DNA from: Brevibacillus parabrevis
Lineage (GTDB): Bacteria; Bacillota; Bacilli; Brevibacillales; Brevibacillaceae
NCBI RefSeq assembly: GCF_003710905.1
Contig: NZ_RHHV01000008.1
Location: 62,001-126,000 of the forward strand
Direction of reading: 5' to 3'
DNA: 64,000 nucleotides
In this document: piece by piece, positions 33,935 through 43,488 of the stretch
Position numbering within the stretch: position 1 is the stretch's first letter
Layout of the letters: each line of letters opens with the position of its first letter
Made by a program: the position numbers and the translations under genes
The notes under the pieces: generated by a model
What the model saw: only the letters and a program-made list of their open reading frames with translations
Told to the model about the DNA's origin: nothing
The model's database searches: none

Positions 33935-36007
33935 ATGAAGCTGGGCGCGCGCGTACTGATCGTGCTCCTGGTCGCGAGTATCGTACCATTGACCGCGGCA
34001 GGAGTGTTTGCTTACCAAGAGACGAAACAGGAATTGCTGAATGGCAGTGCAGCCAAGCTGGAAGCGTTGCGAATCAGCAACAAGGAGCAGGTGGAGAATT
34101 ACTTGCGGGAGCGCACGAAAAACGTCGATACGCTGGCGGCCTCCGGAACAGTAATCTCTGCCGTTTCTGTCTTTTCCGAGTTGTGGCAAGGAGGCAGGGA
34201 GTCTGCCGCCTACAAAGAGGCAGAGCTGTCCTACGCCAAAGAGTTGAAGATGGAAGTCGCGCGCTACGGGTTTTCCAACGCCTTTTTGCTCAGTGAAACA
34301 GGCGAGATCGTGTACGAGACAAAGCCGCAAGCGGATTTTGGCACCAATTTGCTGACAGGCCCGCATGCAAGCTCCGTATTGGGCAAGACTGTTCAGCAGG
34401 TCGTGAAGGGACAGAGCGCCGAGGTGTCTGATCTGGGCAGGTACGAACCGTCAGGCAATGTGCCAGGTGTCTACATTGCGGCTCCGATTTACGAAAAAGG
34501 CTATATGATGGGGCAGCTCGCGGTCGAAGTGCCGCTCGATTACATCTCCCGCCTCTTGAACCAGAGAGAAGGCTTGGGCGAAACCGGAAAAATTTATCTC
34601 GTCGGGCCGGACAAGCTGATGCGTTCGCAGTTGGGAAGCGGCGAGGAGACGATTCTCAAGCAGGTCGTAGACACGCCGATCATCGGGCAGGCTTTCCAGT
34701 CCGAAGGGTTTTCAGGGACGCAGGAGAGCGTCGATTATCGCGGACAGCCCGTTCTCGTTTCCTATGACCAGATCAAAGTAGCGAAGCATACATGGGTCAT
34801 TCTCGCCGAGATGGACATGACGGAAATTTTGGCGGGGCCAAGCCGGATTCAAACGGCGATGGTCGTTTTCAACGGGGCGGTGCTCTTGCTCATCGTGGCG
34901 ATTTCGCTCTACACGGCAGGCTGGCTGCGCCGTTCTTTCAGCGGAATGCTCCTGGCCGCAGAACGGATCGGAAAAGGCGACTTCACGACCTCGTTTCCAA
35001 GCAAACTTTTGAAGCGCAAAGACGAGCTGGGCGAGCTTGCCCGTTCGCTGTCGGCGATGCAAAAGCAGTTGCAAGGCATTCTTTTGCAAGTCGGACAAGC
35101 GGCAGCATCTGTGGCACACGCCGTGCGGGAAATTCACGGGAACACGAACGAGATTGCCGCATCGAGCCAGCAAATTGTGCAGGTGGTCGATCAGGTGGCA
35201 GCTTCGAGTGAGAACCAGATGGAGAAAATGGGGCAAACGCTGAATCTGGCCGTGGACTTGACGAATGACGTAGCGGGGGTCACGCAAAACGTGCAGCAAG
35301 TCACGCTGTCTTCGACCGAGATGAAGCAGCACGCAGAGGAAGGCAGGGAAGCAGTGACTGCGGTCATTCTCAGCATGGAGGAAATCAACCGCTCGGTAGA
35401 AGCTGCCACCTCTGTGATCCACGTCCTGGAGCAGCGCTCGCAAGATATATCGCGCATCATTGCGGTGATTACGGAAATTGCCAGACAGACGAACTTGCTG
35501 GCTTTGAATGCGGCGATCGAAGCAGCGCGTGCCGGAGAGCACGGCAAAGGCTTTGCGGTCGTCGCCGGAGAAGTCCGCAAGCTGTCCGAAGGCACGAACG
35601 AGGCTGCGCAGCAAATCGTGCGCATGATCAATGACGTACAAAACGACACGGCGATCGCGGTGGCAAAAATGGCCGAGGGAGCCGAGACGACGGCGCACGG
35701 CATGAAAACCGCCCGCCAGTCGGGGGAAATGTTCCAGCATATCGAGCAAAACATTTTGCGCGTGTCGGAGGAAATCCGGCGGGTCAGCGACGCCTTCGCG
35801 CGGATGGCCCCGGATGCGCAGCAAGTCGTCGTCGTCGCCAAAGAAGTTTCGGCTGCTTCCGTACAAGCTACGGCAGGCGTGCAAAGCATCTCTGCTGCGG
35901 TGGAGGAGCAAAGCGCAGCGATGGAACTGATCGCCCAATCTGCCGATCAGCTGGCGAAGCTGGCCGACGATTTGCGCGGCTCGCTGGCCGCATTTGTCCT
36001 CAAGTAA
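33935..36007 (+). CDS. Methyl-accepting chemotaxis protein with extracellular sensor
   Basis: The 690-residue receptor has an N-terminal membrane helix (residues 6-28), an extracytoplasmic dCache-like domain to about 300, a second helix ([20 protein letters not shown]) and a HAMP segment. The signalling domain has the hairpin tip [20 protein letters not shown], plus methylation-type Glu/Gln heptads and a C-terminal [14 protein letters not shown] repeat. GGGGGG precedes the ATG by 8 bp. The ligand is unknown. No sigma-D promoter is evident. A perfect terminator follows. Confidence 0.95.
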   Translation: MKLGARVLIVLLVASIVPLTAAGVFAYQETKQELLNGSAAKLEALRISNKEQVENYLRERTKNVDTLAASGTVISAVSVFSELWQGGRESAAYKEAELSYAKELKMEVARYGFSNAFLLSETGEIVYETKPQADFGTNLLTGPHASSVLGKTVQQVVKGQSAEVSDLGRYEPSGNVPGVYIAAPIYEKGYMMGQLAVEVPLDYISRLLNQREGLGETGKIYLVGPDKLMRSQLGSGEETILKQVVDTPIIGQAFQSEGFSGTQESVDYRGQPVLVSYDQIKVAKHTWVILAEMDMTEILAGPSRIQTAMVVFNGAVLLLIVAISLYTAGWLRRSFSGMLLAAERIGKGDFTTSFPSKLLKRKDELGELARSLSAMQKQLQGILLQVGQAAASVAHAVREIHGNTNEIAASSQQIVQVVDQVAASSENQMEKMGQTLNLAVDLTNDVAGVTQNVQQVTLSSTEMKQHAEEGREAVTAVILSMEEINRSVEAATSVIHVLEQRSQDISRIIAVITEIARQTNLLALNAAIEAARAGEHGKGFAVVAGEVRKLSEGTNEAAQQIVRMINDVQNDTAIAVAKMAEGAETTAHGMKTARQSGEMFQHIEQNILRVSEEIRRVSDAFARMAPDAQQVVVVAKEVSAASVQATAGVQSISAAVEEQSAAMELIAQSADQLAKLADDLRGSLAAFVLK

Positions 36008-36033
36008 CCAGGCGGGGAAAATCGCATAACGTT

Positions 36034-36066
36034 GCCGGGAAATGTTCGTTTTCCCGGCTCTTTTTG
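36034..36066 (+). terminator. Terminator after the chemoreceptor gene
   Basis: GCCGGGAAA pairs perfectly with TTTCCCGGC around 7 bases and is followed by CTTTTT. Confidence 0.9.
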
Positions 36067-36142
36067 CATTTTGGAAGGATATCTCACACAAAATGTTGAA
36101 TGATAAGGACGATGGAGAGTTTCGGGCCGGAGGGACGTAAGC

Positions 36143-36874
36143 GTGCACAAACTAGATTGGGAACTTTATTTGCTGCCGTTCGAGCAAGCTGTAGAAGAGA
36201 TCAAAGTCAAAATTAAAAATATCCGCAACGAGCTGCGCAAGCGCAAGGAGCATTCGCCTATCGAGTTCGCCGTGGGCCGGGTCAAATCGATCCCGAGCAT
36301 CTACAACAAAGCAAACCGCCTGCAATTTCCGATTGATGAAAATATATGCTGGGAGATCAGGGACATCGCGGGCGTGCGCGTCATCTGTCAGTTTATCGAC
36401 GACATTCCCGCGGTGGTGGAGATGATCCGCAAGCGCGGCGACATGCGCGTCTATTTGGAAAAAGACTACGTGTCCACGCCAAAAGAAAGCGGTTATCGCG
36501 GCTATCACCTGGCGGTCGAATACCCGATCATGATGGCGGGCGGACAAGTGACGATCCCGGTGGAAATCCAAATTCGTACACTCGGAATGAACTTTTGGGC
36601 AACGATTGAACACTCGCTGAATTACAAATACGAAGGAATCATTCCGTCGAACATTCGCCAGCGGTTGTTTGAGGCCGCCAAAGCTTCGTACAAGCTGGAC
36701 AGCGAGATGAACAACATCCGCGACGAGATCAAGGAAGCACAGGCCGAGTTCACGAAAAAGGAAGTGCCGATGGAATCGCTGCTCTCGCTGGTGGAGCTGG
36801 ACCTGGACATTGACGCTGGAATGATGGAAAGCAGCGCACACGAAAGGAAAGAAAACGAAAATGACGACCATTAA
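36143..36874 (+). CDS. relQ: Small alarmone synthetase RelQ (GTP pyrophosphokinase)
   Basis: The 243-residue protein makes (p)ppGpp from GTP/GDP and ATP; it has only a synthetase domain. Signature motifs are in order: HSPIEFAVGRVKSIPSIYNK with the conserved ribose/phosphate lysines, DIAGVRVICQF, KESGYRGYHLAVEYP and EIQIRTLGMNFWATIEHSLNYKY. The C-terminal helix with DEIKEAQAEF matches YjbM-type RelQ tetramers. The start is GTG with GGAGGG 7 bp upstream. The 3' end overlaps pepV by 14 bp, linking alarmone synthesis to peptide breakdown. Confidence 0.95.
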   Translation: MHKLDWELYLLPFEQAVEEIKVKIKNIRNELRKRKEHSPIEFAVGRVKSIPSIYNKANRLQFPIDENICWEIRDIAGVRVICQFIDDIPAVVEMIRKRGDMRVYLEKDYVSTPKESGYRGYHLAVEYPIMMAGGQVTIPVEIQIRTLGMNFWATIEHSLNYKYEGIIPSNIRQRLFEAAKASYKLDSEMNNIRDEIKEAQAEFTKKEVPMESLLSLVELDLDIDAGMMESSAHERKENENDDH

Positions 36875-38297
36875 TTGGCTGGAAGAAACGAATAAACTCA
36901 AGGATGAGCTGATCGCGACGACGCAGGACTTTTTGCGGATCAAAAGCGTGCTCGACCCTGCTACGGCTGGCGAAGGAGCGCCTTTTGGCAAAGGCATTCG
37001 CGAAGCGCTGGATTTTGCCCTGGACGTATGCAAGCAAGCCGGAATGACGACCAAGGATGTTCGCGGGTATGCCGCTCACGCCGAGTTCGGGCAAGGGGAA
37101 GAGCTGGTCGGCATTTTGAGCCACGTCGATGTCGTACCGGAAGGGGATGGCTGGAGCACTCCGCCATACGCCGCCGAAATCGTAGACGGGAAGCTGGTCG
37201 CGCGCGGAGCGATTGACGACAAGGGGCCGACCATGGCGGCGATTTTTGCAGCCAAAGTGGTGCTCGGACTGGGACTGCCTCTTTCCAAGCGCGTCCGCTT
37301 CATTTTCGGGACGGACGAAGAGTCCAGCTGGCAATGCGTGAAAACGTATTTTGAAACGGAAGAAATGCCGACGATGGGCTTCACGCCTGACGCCGATTTT
37401 CCGCTGATCTATGCCGAAAAAGGTTTGACTGACTTGACGCTGTCCCAATCGTATGAAGCGTTCCAAAAGCTCGGCGCTTCGGCTGTCGAGCAGGCAGACG
37501 CCAAGCTCGTGTCCTTCCAATCCGGCCTGCGCATGAACATGGTGCCGGACAAAGGAACAGCGAAGCTGGCGCCACAGGGACTGGACAGTCAGGCGATTGT
37601 GGAGCGTTACGAGAAGCACTTGGAGCAAACAGGTTTGAAGGGGCAGGCGGAAGCAAAAGACAGCTTGGTCGTGCTGCATATGGAAGGCGTCTCTGTCCAC
37701 GGCATGGACCCGAAAAAAGGGGTCAACGCAGGTACCGAGCTGCTCCACTTCCTGCACACACTGACATTGGACGCGCGTGCGGCTGTGTACGTTGCCGCAG
37801 CAGATTGCTACTTGCACAAGCAGCATGACGGACAAGCGATCGGCATCGCCCATGACGACGAGGAGATGGGCGCGCTCACATTGAACACGGGCGTGCTGGA
37901 GTATGAAGCGGAAGGAGACGCGCTGTTCCGCTTGAACATTCGCTATCCGCACTCGATCTCGTTCGAGAAGTGGTCGACGACTCTCGCAGACCGATTCGCT
38001 GCGGCTGCTTTTGACTTGCAAGTCGTGGAGCACCTGACTCCGCACCGCGTCGACCCGAATCACCCGCTGGTCACTACCCTGCAAAAGGTGTACACGGAAC
38101 AGACAGGGGAAGAGGCAGGCATTATCGCCATTGGAGGTGCCACTTACGGCCGCTCCCTGGATGTGGGCGTAGCGTTTGGCCCGCTGTTCCCGGGACGCCC
38201 GGACAGTGCCCATCAGCGCGATGAGTACATTTTGGTCGACGATCTGGTCAAGGCGACAGCGATCTACGCTCAGGCGATTTACGAGCTGGCAAAATAA
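36861..38297 (+). CDS. pepV: Dipeptidase PepV (M20 family)
   Basis: The 478-residue metallopeptidase cleaves dipeptides in the cytoplasm. The metal site is evident in GILSHVDVVPEGDGWSTPP (His about 90) and GAIDDKGPTMAA. The catalytic FGTDEESSWQC pair, the Asp/His ligands in FTPDADFPLIYAEKG, and GGATYGRSLDVGVAFGP complete the set; the last is typical of PepV. It starts inside relQ, with its ribosome site GGAAAG in that gene. The downstream hairpin has only a short T-run. Confidence 0.94.
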   Translation: MTTINWLEETNKLKDELIATTQDFLRIKSVLDPATAGEGAPFGKGIREALDFALDVCKQAGMTTKDVRGYAAHAEFGQGEELVGILSHVDVVPEGDGWSTPPYAAEIVDGKLVARGAIDDKGPTMAAIFAAKVVLGLGLPLSKRVRFIFGTDEESSWQCVKTYFETEEMPTMGFTPDADFPLIYAEKGLTDLTLSQSYEAFQKLGASAVEQADAKLVSFQSGLRMNMVPDKGTAKLAPQGLDSQAIVERYEKHLEQTGLKGQAEAKDSLVVLHMEGVSVHGMDPKKGVNAGTELLHFLHTLTLDARAAVYVAAADCYLHKQHDGQAIGIAHDDEEMGALTLNTGVLEYEAEGDALFRLNIRYPHSISFEKWSTTLADRFAAAAFDLQVVEHLTPHRVDPNHPLVTTLQKVYTEQTGEEAGIIAIGGATYGRSLDVGVAFGPLFPGRPDSAHQRDEYILVDDLVKATAIYAQAIYELAK

Positions 38298-38312
38298 TCG
38301 ACAGGATGATCC

Positions 38313-38343
38313 GGGGATGCGGCGATTGGCTGCATCCCCTTTA
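38313..38343 (+). terminator. Weak terminator after pepV
   Basis: GGGGATGC pairs with GCATCCCC with an inner GC pairing. Only a TTTA tail follows. Confidence 0.55.
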
Positions 38344-38369
38344 CAATTTGTGGGAGCGCGGTTTATACT
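38341..38369 (+). promoter_or_regulatory. Candidate promoter of the tetR-MFS operon
   Basis: TTACAA (38341-38346), 17 bp, TATACT (38364-38369). A palindromic operator lies 13 bp downstream, near the expected transcription start. Confidence 0.5.
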
Positions 38370-38382
38370 TTGGAAGTACGAC

Positions 38383-38396
38383 TGATTGAGTAATCA
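38383..38396. promoter_or_regulatory. Inverted repeat before tetR, candidate operator
   Basis: TGATTGAGTAATCA has 5-bp arms and a 4-bp centre. The same GATT-N4-AATC core occurs before the linked exporter gene. Confidence 0.55.
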
Positions 38397-38417
38397 TCCA
38401 TGAGGAGACGTGTTTGC

Positions 38418-39020
38418 ATGGCCTTGTCCGATTCGCAAGTCCAAAAAATGAAACAGAAGCGCGAGACGATATTGGAGCAAGCCACTCTGATGTTTGCCGA
38501 GCACGGCTATAACGATACGACGATTGCGAAAGTAGCGAAGGCGTCTGGCGTCAGCTTTGGCAGTGTGTTTACGTATTTTGAAAACAAAGACCAGCTCTTT
38601 TTCGCGGCAGTCGTGGAGCCGCTGCAAGTGTACGCACCCAAGTTGCTCGACTTTGATCCGAACGCCAGGCAGCCGACGCAAGAGCTTTGGAACATGGTGG
38701 CAAAGCATATCAAAATCTTTTCGAGCTTCGGCCCGTACTTGCGGCTGGTCGTGCAGGTCATCGGTTATCACAACCGCTTTGCCGAAGCGTTTGCCGAGCT
38801 GGACGCTTTTCACAATACGTTTCGGGCGAAAATCGGCGAGCTTGTGAAAAACGGCCAGGAGCGAGGCGAGCTGCAAATCCAGGATGCCAAGTACGCTGCG
38901 ACTGCCTACACCAGCTTTTTGATCGGCCTGCGGGTGAATCTCATCGACTCGCCAGACAGCCAGATGTGGGAACAATTTGTGCCGTTTGCCATGCAGCTTT
39001 TTGGAGCGAAGACCGACTAA
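38418..39020 (+). CDS. TetR/AcrR family regulator of the linked exporter
   Basis: The 200-residue protein has a TetR-type helix-turn-helix (ETILEQATLMFAEHGYNDTT, then IAKVAKASGVSFGSVFTYFE, residues 17-58) and a helical C-terminal domain that would bind the inducer. The ATG at 38418 has GAGGAG 10 bp upstream; the in-frame ATG at 38400 has none. It is followed within 66 bp by an MFS gene. Both have a GATT-N4-AATC palindrome before their start codons. It probably represses itself and the exporter. Confidence 0.9.
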   Translation: MALSDSQVQKMKQKRETILEQATLMFAEHGYNDTTIAKVAKASGVSFGSVFTYFENKDQLFFAAVVEPLQVYAPKLLDFDPNARQPTQELWNMVAKHIKIFSSFGPYLRLVVQVIGYHNRFAEAFAELDAFHNTFRAKIGELVKNGQERGELQIQDAKYAATAYTSFLIGLRVNLIDSPDSQMWEQFVPFAMQLFGAKTD

Positions 39021-39054
39021 CCGTGTTCGCTCTTTTTATGACGAATAAATGATT

Positions 39055-39066
39055 GATTGATCAATC
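39055..39066. promoter_or_regulatory. Perfect 12-bp palindrome before the MFS gene
   Basis: GATTGATCAATC lies 20 bp before the exporter's start codon and repeats the GATT-N4-AATC core seen before tetR. Confidence 0.55.
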
Positions 39067-39086
39067 GTAAAAAGGAGGAATCGCGC

Positions 39087-40388
39087 GTGGGCATTTTCGC
39101 GTTTGACCGAACGATTCGCATTCGGATGGTCCTGCAATTTTGGACGAATCTGGCGGTGATGTCTGTTGTGCCGTACTTGATCGTCTTTTTCTCCAGCCAA
39201 CTGGGCACAGCCGTCACCGGAATGATGTTCATCGGGGTCATGGCGGCGAGCATTCTCGGGACGTTTGCCGGGGGATATGCAGCGGACCGGATCGGCCGGA
39301 AAAAAGTGATCGTCACATGTGAAGCGGTTATTTTTGCAGGTTTTAGTGCGGTTGCCTGGGTAAATGCGCCGGGGTATCAGCTGCCGTATGTGACGTTTGG
39401 CTTGTTTGTGTTCATTCAACTGTGCACAGGCGCGGCGGGACCTGTTTACCAGGCGTTGATTATCGATGTCAGCCGTCCCGACAATCGGCGCGCGATCTTT
39501 ACGGCTTTGTACTGGCTCAACAATCTCGCGGGTGCGGCTGGCGGCATGATCGGAGCCTTTTTGTTCAAGGAGCATCACTTTTGGCTGTTTGTCGGAGTCG
39601 CTTGCAGCACGGCTATTTCTTTGCTCATCACGATTTTGTACATTGGCGAGACGTATGTGCCGAAAAGCCAAAGCCAGCCCGGCAAAAAGGAAGCGCAGAC
39701 AAGAGGCGGCGAAGGGCGGAAGTTCAGTCGGATGCTGACGGCGTACGCGAGCGTTTTTCGCCATAAATGGTTCATGTGGTTCGCCCTGGCAAGCTTGCTG
39801 ATCATCTCGGTGGAAGAACAATTGACGAACGCCATCGGGATTCGCCTGGTGAAGGAGCTGGCGGAACCGCAAGCGCTCCTGCCGTTTCTCGCCTTTCAGG
39901 TAGACGGAATGAACATGCTGGGGATACTGAGATCGGAGAATACGCTCCTGGTTGTATGCCTGACCGGACTCGTCTCCCTGCTGATGAAAAAGGTCAAGGA
40001 GCGCGCCAGCTTGCTGTGGGGTCTTGTGCTTTTTTTCAGCGGCTACACGGTGATCAGCTACAGCGCCTCGCCATGGCTGCTGCTGTTCGCGATGCTTGTA
40101 GCGACGATCGGCGAGTTGATGCACATTCCCACAAAGCAAACGATGCTGGCGAACATGGTGCCAGATGATGCGCGAAGCACGTACATGGCGGTTTATTCCT
40201 TGCTCAACATCGTGGGAGTCAGCAGCGCCGGCGTGTTTATTCTCATCAGCGCCTGGGTGCCGCCGCTGCTTCTCAGTGCCGGATTTGCCTGCATGGGAGC
40301 TGTCAGCGTGGGCATGTTCGCAGTTATCACCAAACGGCTTGCGCAAGAACCCGAGACTTCTGCCGCCCCGATCCAGACCGGAGCCTGA
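39087..40388 (+). CDS. MFS transporter linked to a TetR regulator
   Basis: The 433-residue protein has twelve predicted helices with a long cytoplasmic loop (about residues 188-220, PKSQSQPGKKEAQTRGG). It has the motif A-like loop GGYAADRIGRKKVIV (residues 61-75) typical of the Major Facilitator Superfamily. GTG at 39087 is chosen because AAAGGAGG lies 8 bp upstream; the upstream in-frame ATG would sit in the operator. It is expected to export the compound sensed by the TetR protein. The substrate is unknown. Confidence 0.9.
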   Translation: MGIFAFDRTIRIRMVLQFWTNLAVMSVVPYLIVFFSSQLGTAVTGMMFIGVMAASILGTFAGGYAADRIGRKKVIVTCEAVIFAGFSAVAWVNAPGYQLPYVTFGLFVFIQLCTGAAGPVYQALIIDVSRPDNRRAIFTALYWLNNLAGAAGGMIGAFLFKEHHFWLFVGVACSTAISLLITILYIGETYVPKSQSQPGKKEAQTRGGEGRKFSRMLTAYASVFRHKWFMWFALASLLIISVEEQLTNAIGIRLVKELAEPQALLPFLAFQVDGMNMLGILRSENTLLVVCLTGLVSLLMKKVKERASLLWGLVLFFSGYTVISYSASPWLLLFAMLVATIGELMHIPTKQTMLANMVPDDARSTYMAVYSLLNIVGVSSAGVFILISAWVPPLLLSAGFACMGAVSVGMFAVITKRLAQEPETSAAPIQTGA

Positions 40389-40486
40389 GCTTGCTTTCTC
40401 TCTGTCTAGCGTTCAAGGGAATTAGCTGGGCTGTCGCGAAAAAGAATAAAGAAAAAATTGATTTTCCAATAGGAGGAATTTTTCTG

Positions 40487-41560
40487 ATGGATGACATCAC
40501 CAAATTGATCAAGGAACTGACAGAGGTGGACGGCGTTCCCGGACACGAGCGCGAAGTGAGAAAAAAGATGGAGGAGCATTTGGCGCCGCTTAGCGAGCAG
40601 CTCGTAAAAGATCGGCTGGGCGGAGTTCTCGGTGCGAAAACGGGGGATGCGGGCGGCCCGAAAATTTTGCTGGCGGGACACCTCGACGAAATCGGCTTCA
40701 TGATTACGCAGATTACGCCAAAAGGCTACTTGCGCTTCATGCAGCTTGGCGGCTGGTGGCCGCACAATTTGCTCTCGCAGCGGGTGAAGGTCAAGACGCG
40801 AAAAGGCGAATACGTGGGGATCATCGGCTCGAAACCGCCGCATTCTCTGGAAAAAGAGGAGCGGGAAAAAGTGATGAAGCTCAAAGATTTGTACATCGAC
40901 ATCGGGGCTAAAAACGAGGAAGAGGCGAAAGCGATGGGCGTCCGCCCCGGCGATTGGGCTGTTCCGGCAAGCGAGTTTACGACGATGCGCGACGGAGAGT
41001 TGTGGGTAGCCAAAGCGCTGGACAATCGGGCAGGGTGCGCGCTCGCGATTGAGGTTCTCAAGCGTTTGCAGACAGAGGAGCACCCCAATGTCGTATACGC
41101 CGGGGCAACCGTGCAGGAAGAGGTCGGCTCTCGCGGAGCAGGTACGGTCGCCCATTTGGTGCAGCCAGACATTGCCTTTGCCCTGGATGTAGGGGTCGCC
41201 TACGATACGCCGGGAAGCGAGTCGCATCCGTTCACGTGCAATATGGGCGACGGCCCGCTGATTTTCCTCTACGACGCGACGATGATTCCGCATACCGGAC
41301 TGCGCGATCTCGTCATGGATACGGCGGAGGAGCTGGGAATCCACGTGCAAGTCGATGCGATGGCAGGCGGGGGAACGGACGCCGACAAGTTCCATACGAG
41401 CGGTGTCGGCTGCCCGTCCTTGGTCGTCGGTTTTGCCACCAGGTACATCCACAGCCATAATTCGATCATGTCCAAAAAAGATTTTGAACAGGCTGCCGAG
41501 CTGTTGACGGCGGTGATCAAAAAGCTCGATCATGATACGGTAGCGCGATTGATCGACTAA
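40487..41560 (+). CDS. M42 family aminopeptidase
   Basis: The 357-residue enzyme is a TET-type M42 peptidase. Metal and catalytic residues are visible: His in LLAGHLDEIGFMI (about residue 67), Asp in KALDNRAGC, Glu pair in ATVQEEVGSRGA, Asp in FALDVGVAYD and His in ATRYIHSHNS. Members act as glutamyl or general aminopeptidases that trim peptides after proteasome-like or oligopeptidase steps. The ATG at 40487 has TAGGAGG 9 bp before it; the frame extends 32 codons upstream without a ribosome site. It fits the peptide-use theme of the neighbourhood. Confidence 0.93.
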   Translation: MDDITKLIKELTEVDGVPGHEREVRKKMEEHLAPLSEQLVKDRLGGVLGAKTGDAGGPKILLAGHLDEIGFMITQITPKGYLRFMQLGGWWPHNLLSQRVKVKTRKGEYVGIIGSKPPHSLEKEEREKVMKLKDLYIDIGAKNEEEAKAMGVRPGDWAVPASEFTTMRDGELWVAKALDNRAGCALAIEVLKRLQTEEHPNVVYAGATVQEEVGSRGAGTVAHLVQPDIAFALDVGVAYDTPGSESHPFTCNMGDGPLIFLYDATMIPHTGLRDLVMDTAEELGIHVQVDAMAGGGTDADKFHTSGVGCPSLVVGFATRYIHSHNSIMSKKDFEQAAELLTAVIKKLDHDTVARLID

Positions 41561-41621
41561 TTTCCAGCAGAAATCACCTTCCTGACCACGGCAAAAAGCG
41601 AAGGCGTGTCGAATGGTTTGG

Positions 41622-41651
41622 TTGTATTTTTCAAGCGACTCCTATAGTATA
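41622..41651 (+). promoter_or_regulatory. Candidate promoter of the DEAD-box helicase gene
   Basis: TTGTAT (41622-41627) is followed after 16 bp by TATAGT, or after 18 bp by TAGTAT. The transcript would have a leader of about 110 bases, as is common for helicases of this type. Confidence 0.5.
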
Positions 41652-41763
41652 GGTAGGATAGGATTTCGCAAGGGTACAACCTGCCTGGGATGATTCACAC
41701 CCGCTGTCCATGCAGCCAAGGGTGTACAGAACGGGACCGCGTGTGATGTGAAAGGAAGTGGAT

Positions 41764-43245
41764 ATGATGGCAAAATCGTTTGCGTCTTTTGGCTTTCGAC
41801 CGGAGCTGATGCAAGGGATTCAAGACCTGTATTATAAAGAACCGACGCCGATCCAGGAGGAAGCGATTCCGCTGATTCTGGAAGGGAAAGATGTGATTGG
41901 ACAAGCGCAGACCGGAACCGGAAAAACAGCAGCGTTCATGCTGCCGATCCTGAACCGTCTGGAGGAAGGAAAGCGCGACATTCAAGCGCTGATTTTGACC
42001 CCGACGCGCGAGCTGTCCATTCAGATTGCCAAAGAAGTGGAGAAGCTGGGCAAGCACCTCGATGTGAATGTGCTGTCTTTGCACGGCGGAGCGGATATTG
42101 ACAAACAGCTGAGCAAGCTGAAAGCGACGGTACATGTGGTCGTCGGGACGCCAGGCCGCGTACTCGATCACATGAAGCGCGGTTCGCTGCATTTCGGACG
42201 GATTTCCACGCTTGTACTGGACGAAGCGGACAAGATGATGGAGATGGGCTTTTTGGAGGATGTCGAGCAAGTGATCGTCCACACGCCATCGCAGCGTCAA
42301 GTGCTGCTCTTCTCCGCAACCATGCCCGATTTGGTCAAGCGGCTCGCTCATCGCTTCATGAAGCAGCCGCCGCATCTTAAAATCGAGGGCAAGCAAAAGA
42401 CCGTAGAGAAAATCGAGCAATTTTACTACGTCGTCAACCAAAGTGACAAAACAGATGCGCTCGTCGATGTCGTGGAGCAGGAACAGCCGTTTTTGACGAT
42501 TGTGTTCGCGAACACGCAAGTCCGCGTGCAGCAGCTCACGGCTCGTTTGCAGGAAAACGGACTGTCCGCGCAAGCGCTGTACGGAGATTTGTCGCAAAGC
42601 AAGCGCGAGCAGCTGATGAGACAGTTCCGCGAGATGCGCTTCCAGTACCTGGTTGCCACCGATATCGCGGCGCGCGGGCTGGACGTCGAAGGCATCACGC
42701 ATGTGATCAACTACGATTTGCCCAACGACGTCGACAGCTACATTCACCGCGTAGGCCGTACAGGACGTGCGGGACAGAGCGGAAAAGCGATCTCGCTCAT
42801 TTCCCCGCGCCAAAAAAACTTGATGGGCCGTTTTGCCAAAGCGACGAAGGCGTCGATTGAAGAGCGCATTCTGGAGCCAGGCCGCCATCTGGATGCAGGC
42901 CGTCGCGAGCGTGCGCAGGAGCGCGAGGCCCACTTCATCGAGCTGCGCGCCCAACAGGCGAAAGAACAGCAAAAGGAAAAAGACAAAGAGTTCGCTCCAG
43001 TGCGCGAAGCTTTGAAGAAAAAAGCGAAAGTAAAGCCAGGCTACAAGAAAAAGCTGGCGCGCGAGCTGGGCGAGCTTCAGACGCAGTATGAGAAAAACCG
43101 CAAAAAGGCAGAAGCGATTGCTGCCAGAAAAGCAGGGAAATCGGCAAAGCCGGCAGATGCCAAAAAAGCGGGAAAAGGCGGAGCAAACCGCTCTGCCAAA
43201 GGGGCAAGACCGTTCCGTCAAGATTCGGGCAAGTCCAGAGGTTAA
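41764..43245 (+). CDS. DEAD-box RNA helicase (CshA/DeaD-like)
   Basis: The 493-residue helicase has all core motifs: Q motif near EPTPIQEEAIP, motif I AQTGTGKT, Ia PTRELSIQ, GG, TPGR, II DEAD, III SAT, then TIVFANTQ, ARGLDVEG and HRVGRTGRAG in motifs IV-VI. The C-terminal tail (about residues 380-493) is very basic and rich in Lys, Ala and Gly (KKAGKGGANRSAKGARP), suiting RNA binding without a defined domain. It would unwind mRNA or rRNA structure, perhaps at low temperature. AAAGGAAG precedes adjacent ATGs at 41764 and 41767; either could be used. Confidence 0.94.
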   Translation: MMAKSFASFGFRPELMQGIQDLYYKEPTPIQEEAIPLILEGKDVIGQAQTGTGKTAAFMLPILNRLEEGKRDIQALILTPTRELSIQIAKEVEKLGKHLDVNVLSLHGGADIDKQLSKLKATVHVVVGTPGRVLDHMKRGSLHFGRISTLVLDEADKMMEMGFLEDVEQVIVHTPSQRQVLLFSATMPDLVKRLAHRFMKQPPHLKIEGKQKTVEKIEQFYYVVNQSDKTDALVDVVEQEQPFLTIVFANTQVRVQQLTARLQENGLSAQALYGDLSQSKREQLMRQFREMRFQYLVATDIAARGLDVEGITHVINYDLPNDVDSYIHRVGRTGRAGQSGKAISLISPRQKNLMGRFAKATKASIEERILEPGRHLDAGRRERAQEREAHFIELRAQQAKEQQKEKDKEFAPVREALKKKAKVKPGYKKKLARELGELQTQYEKNRKKAEAIAARKAGKSAKPADAKKAGKGGANRSAKGARPFRQDSGKSRG

Positions 43246-43252
43246 TGCAAGC

Positions 43253-43298
43253 ATAAAAAAAGGTCCAGATTCGCTTCGTGCGAGCTGGGCCTTTTTCG
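43253..43298 (+). terminator. Terminator after the helicase gene
   Basis: AAAAAGGTCCAG and CTGGGCCTTTTT form the outer stem; TCGC/GCGA forms an inner one. T residues follow. Confidence 0.85.
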
Positions 43299-43391
43299 CG
43301 TGTGTCCGATGGCGAGTTATTGTTGGAATTATTTGAACCATAAAACAAAAGTGCAAAAATATTAATTCTGATAAAACATATCGGAATAATG

Positions 43392-43420
43392 TTGAATAAA
43401 ATCTTTTTATCGATTAGACT
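43392..43420 (+). promoter_or_regulatory. Candidate promoter of the opp operon
   Basis: TTGAAT, 17 bp, TAGACT in an AT-rich spacer 69 bp before oppB. Confidence 0.45.
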
Positions 43421-43488
43421 CTAACCTAAGTTCGCAATTTAAATCATACTATTTTTATCTGATTAGTTGTAGTGGGGAGGAAGCGATT

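Noticed and set aside
43320..43345. Possible CodY box (AATTATTTGAAC) upstream of oppB
   Set aside because: It matches only about 10 of 15 consensus positions in AT-rich sequence, and no second box supports it.
41695..43356. 553-codon minus-strand frame opposite the DEAD-box helicase gene
   Set aside because: The plus strand has complete helicase motifs; the antisense translation shows no domain and runs through the terminator.
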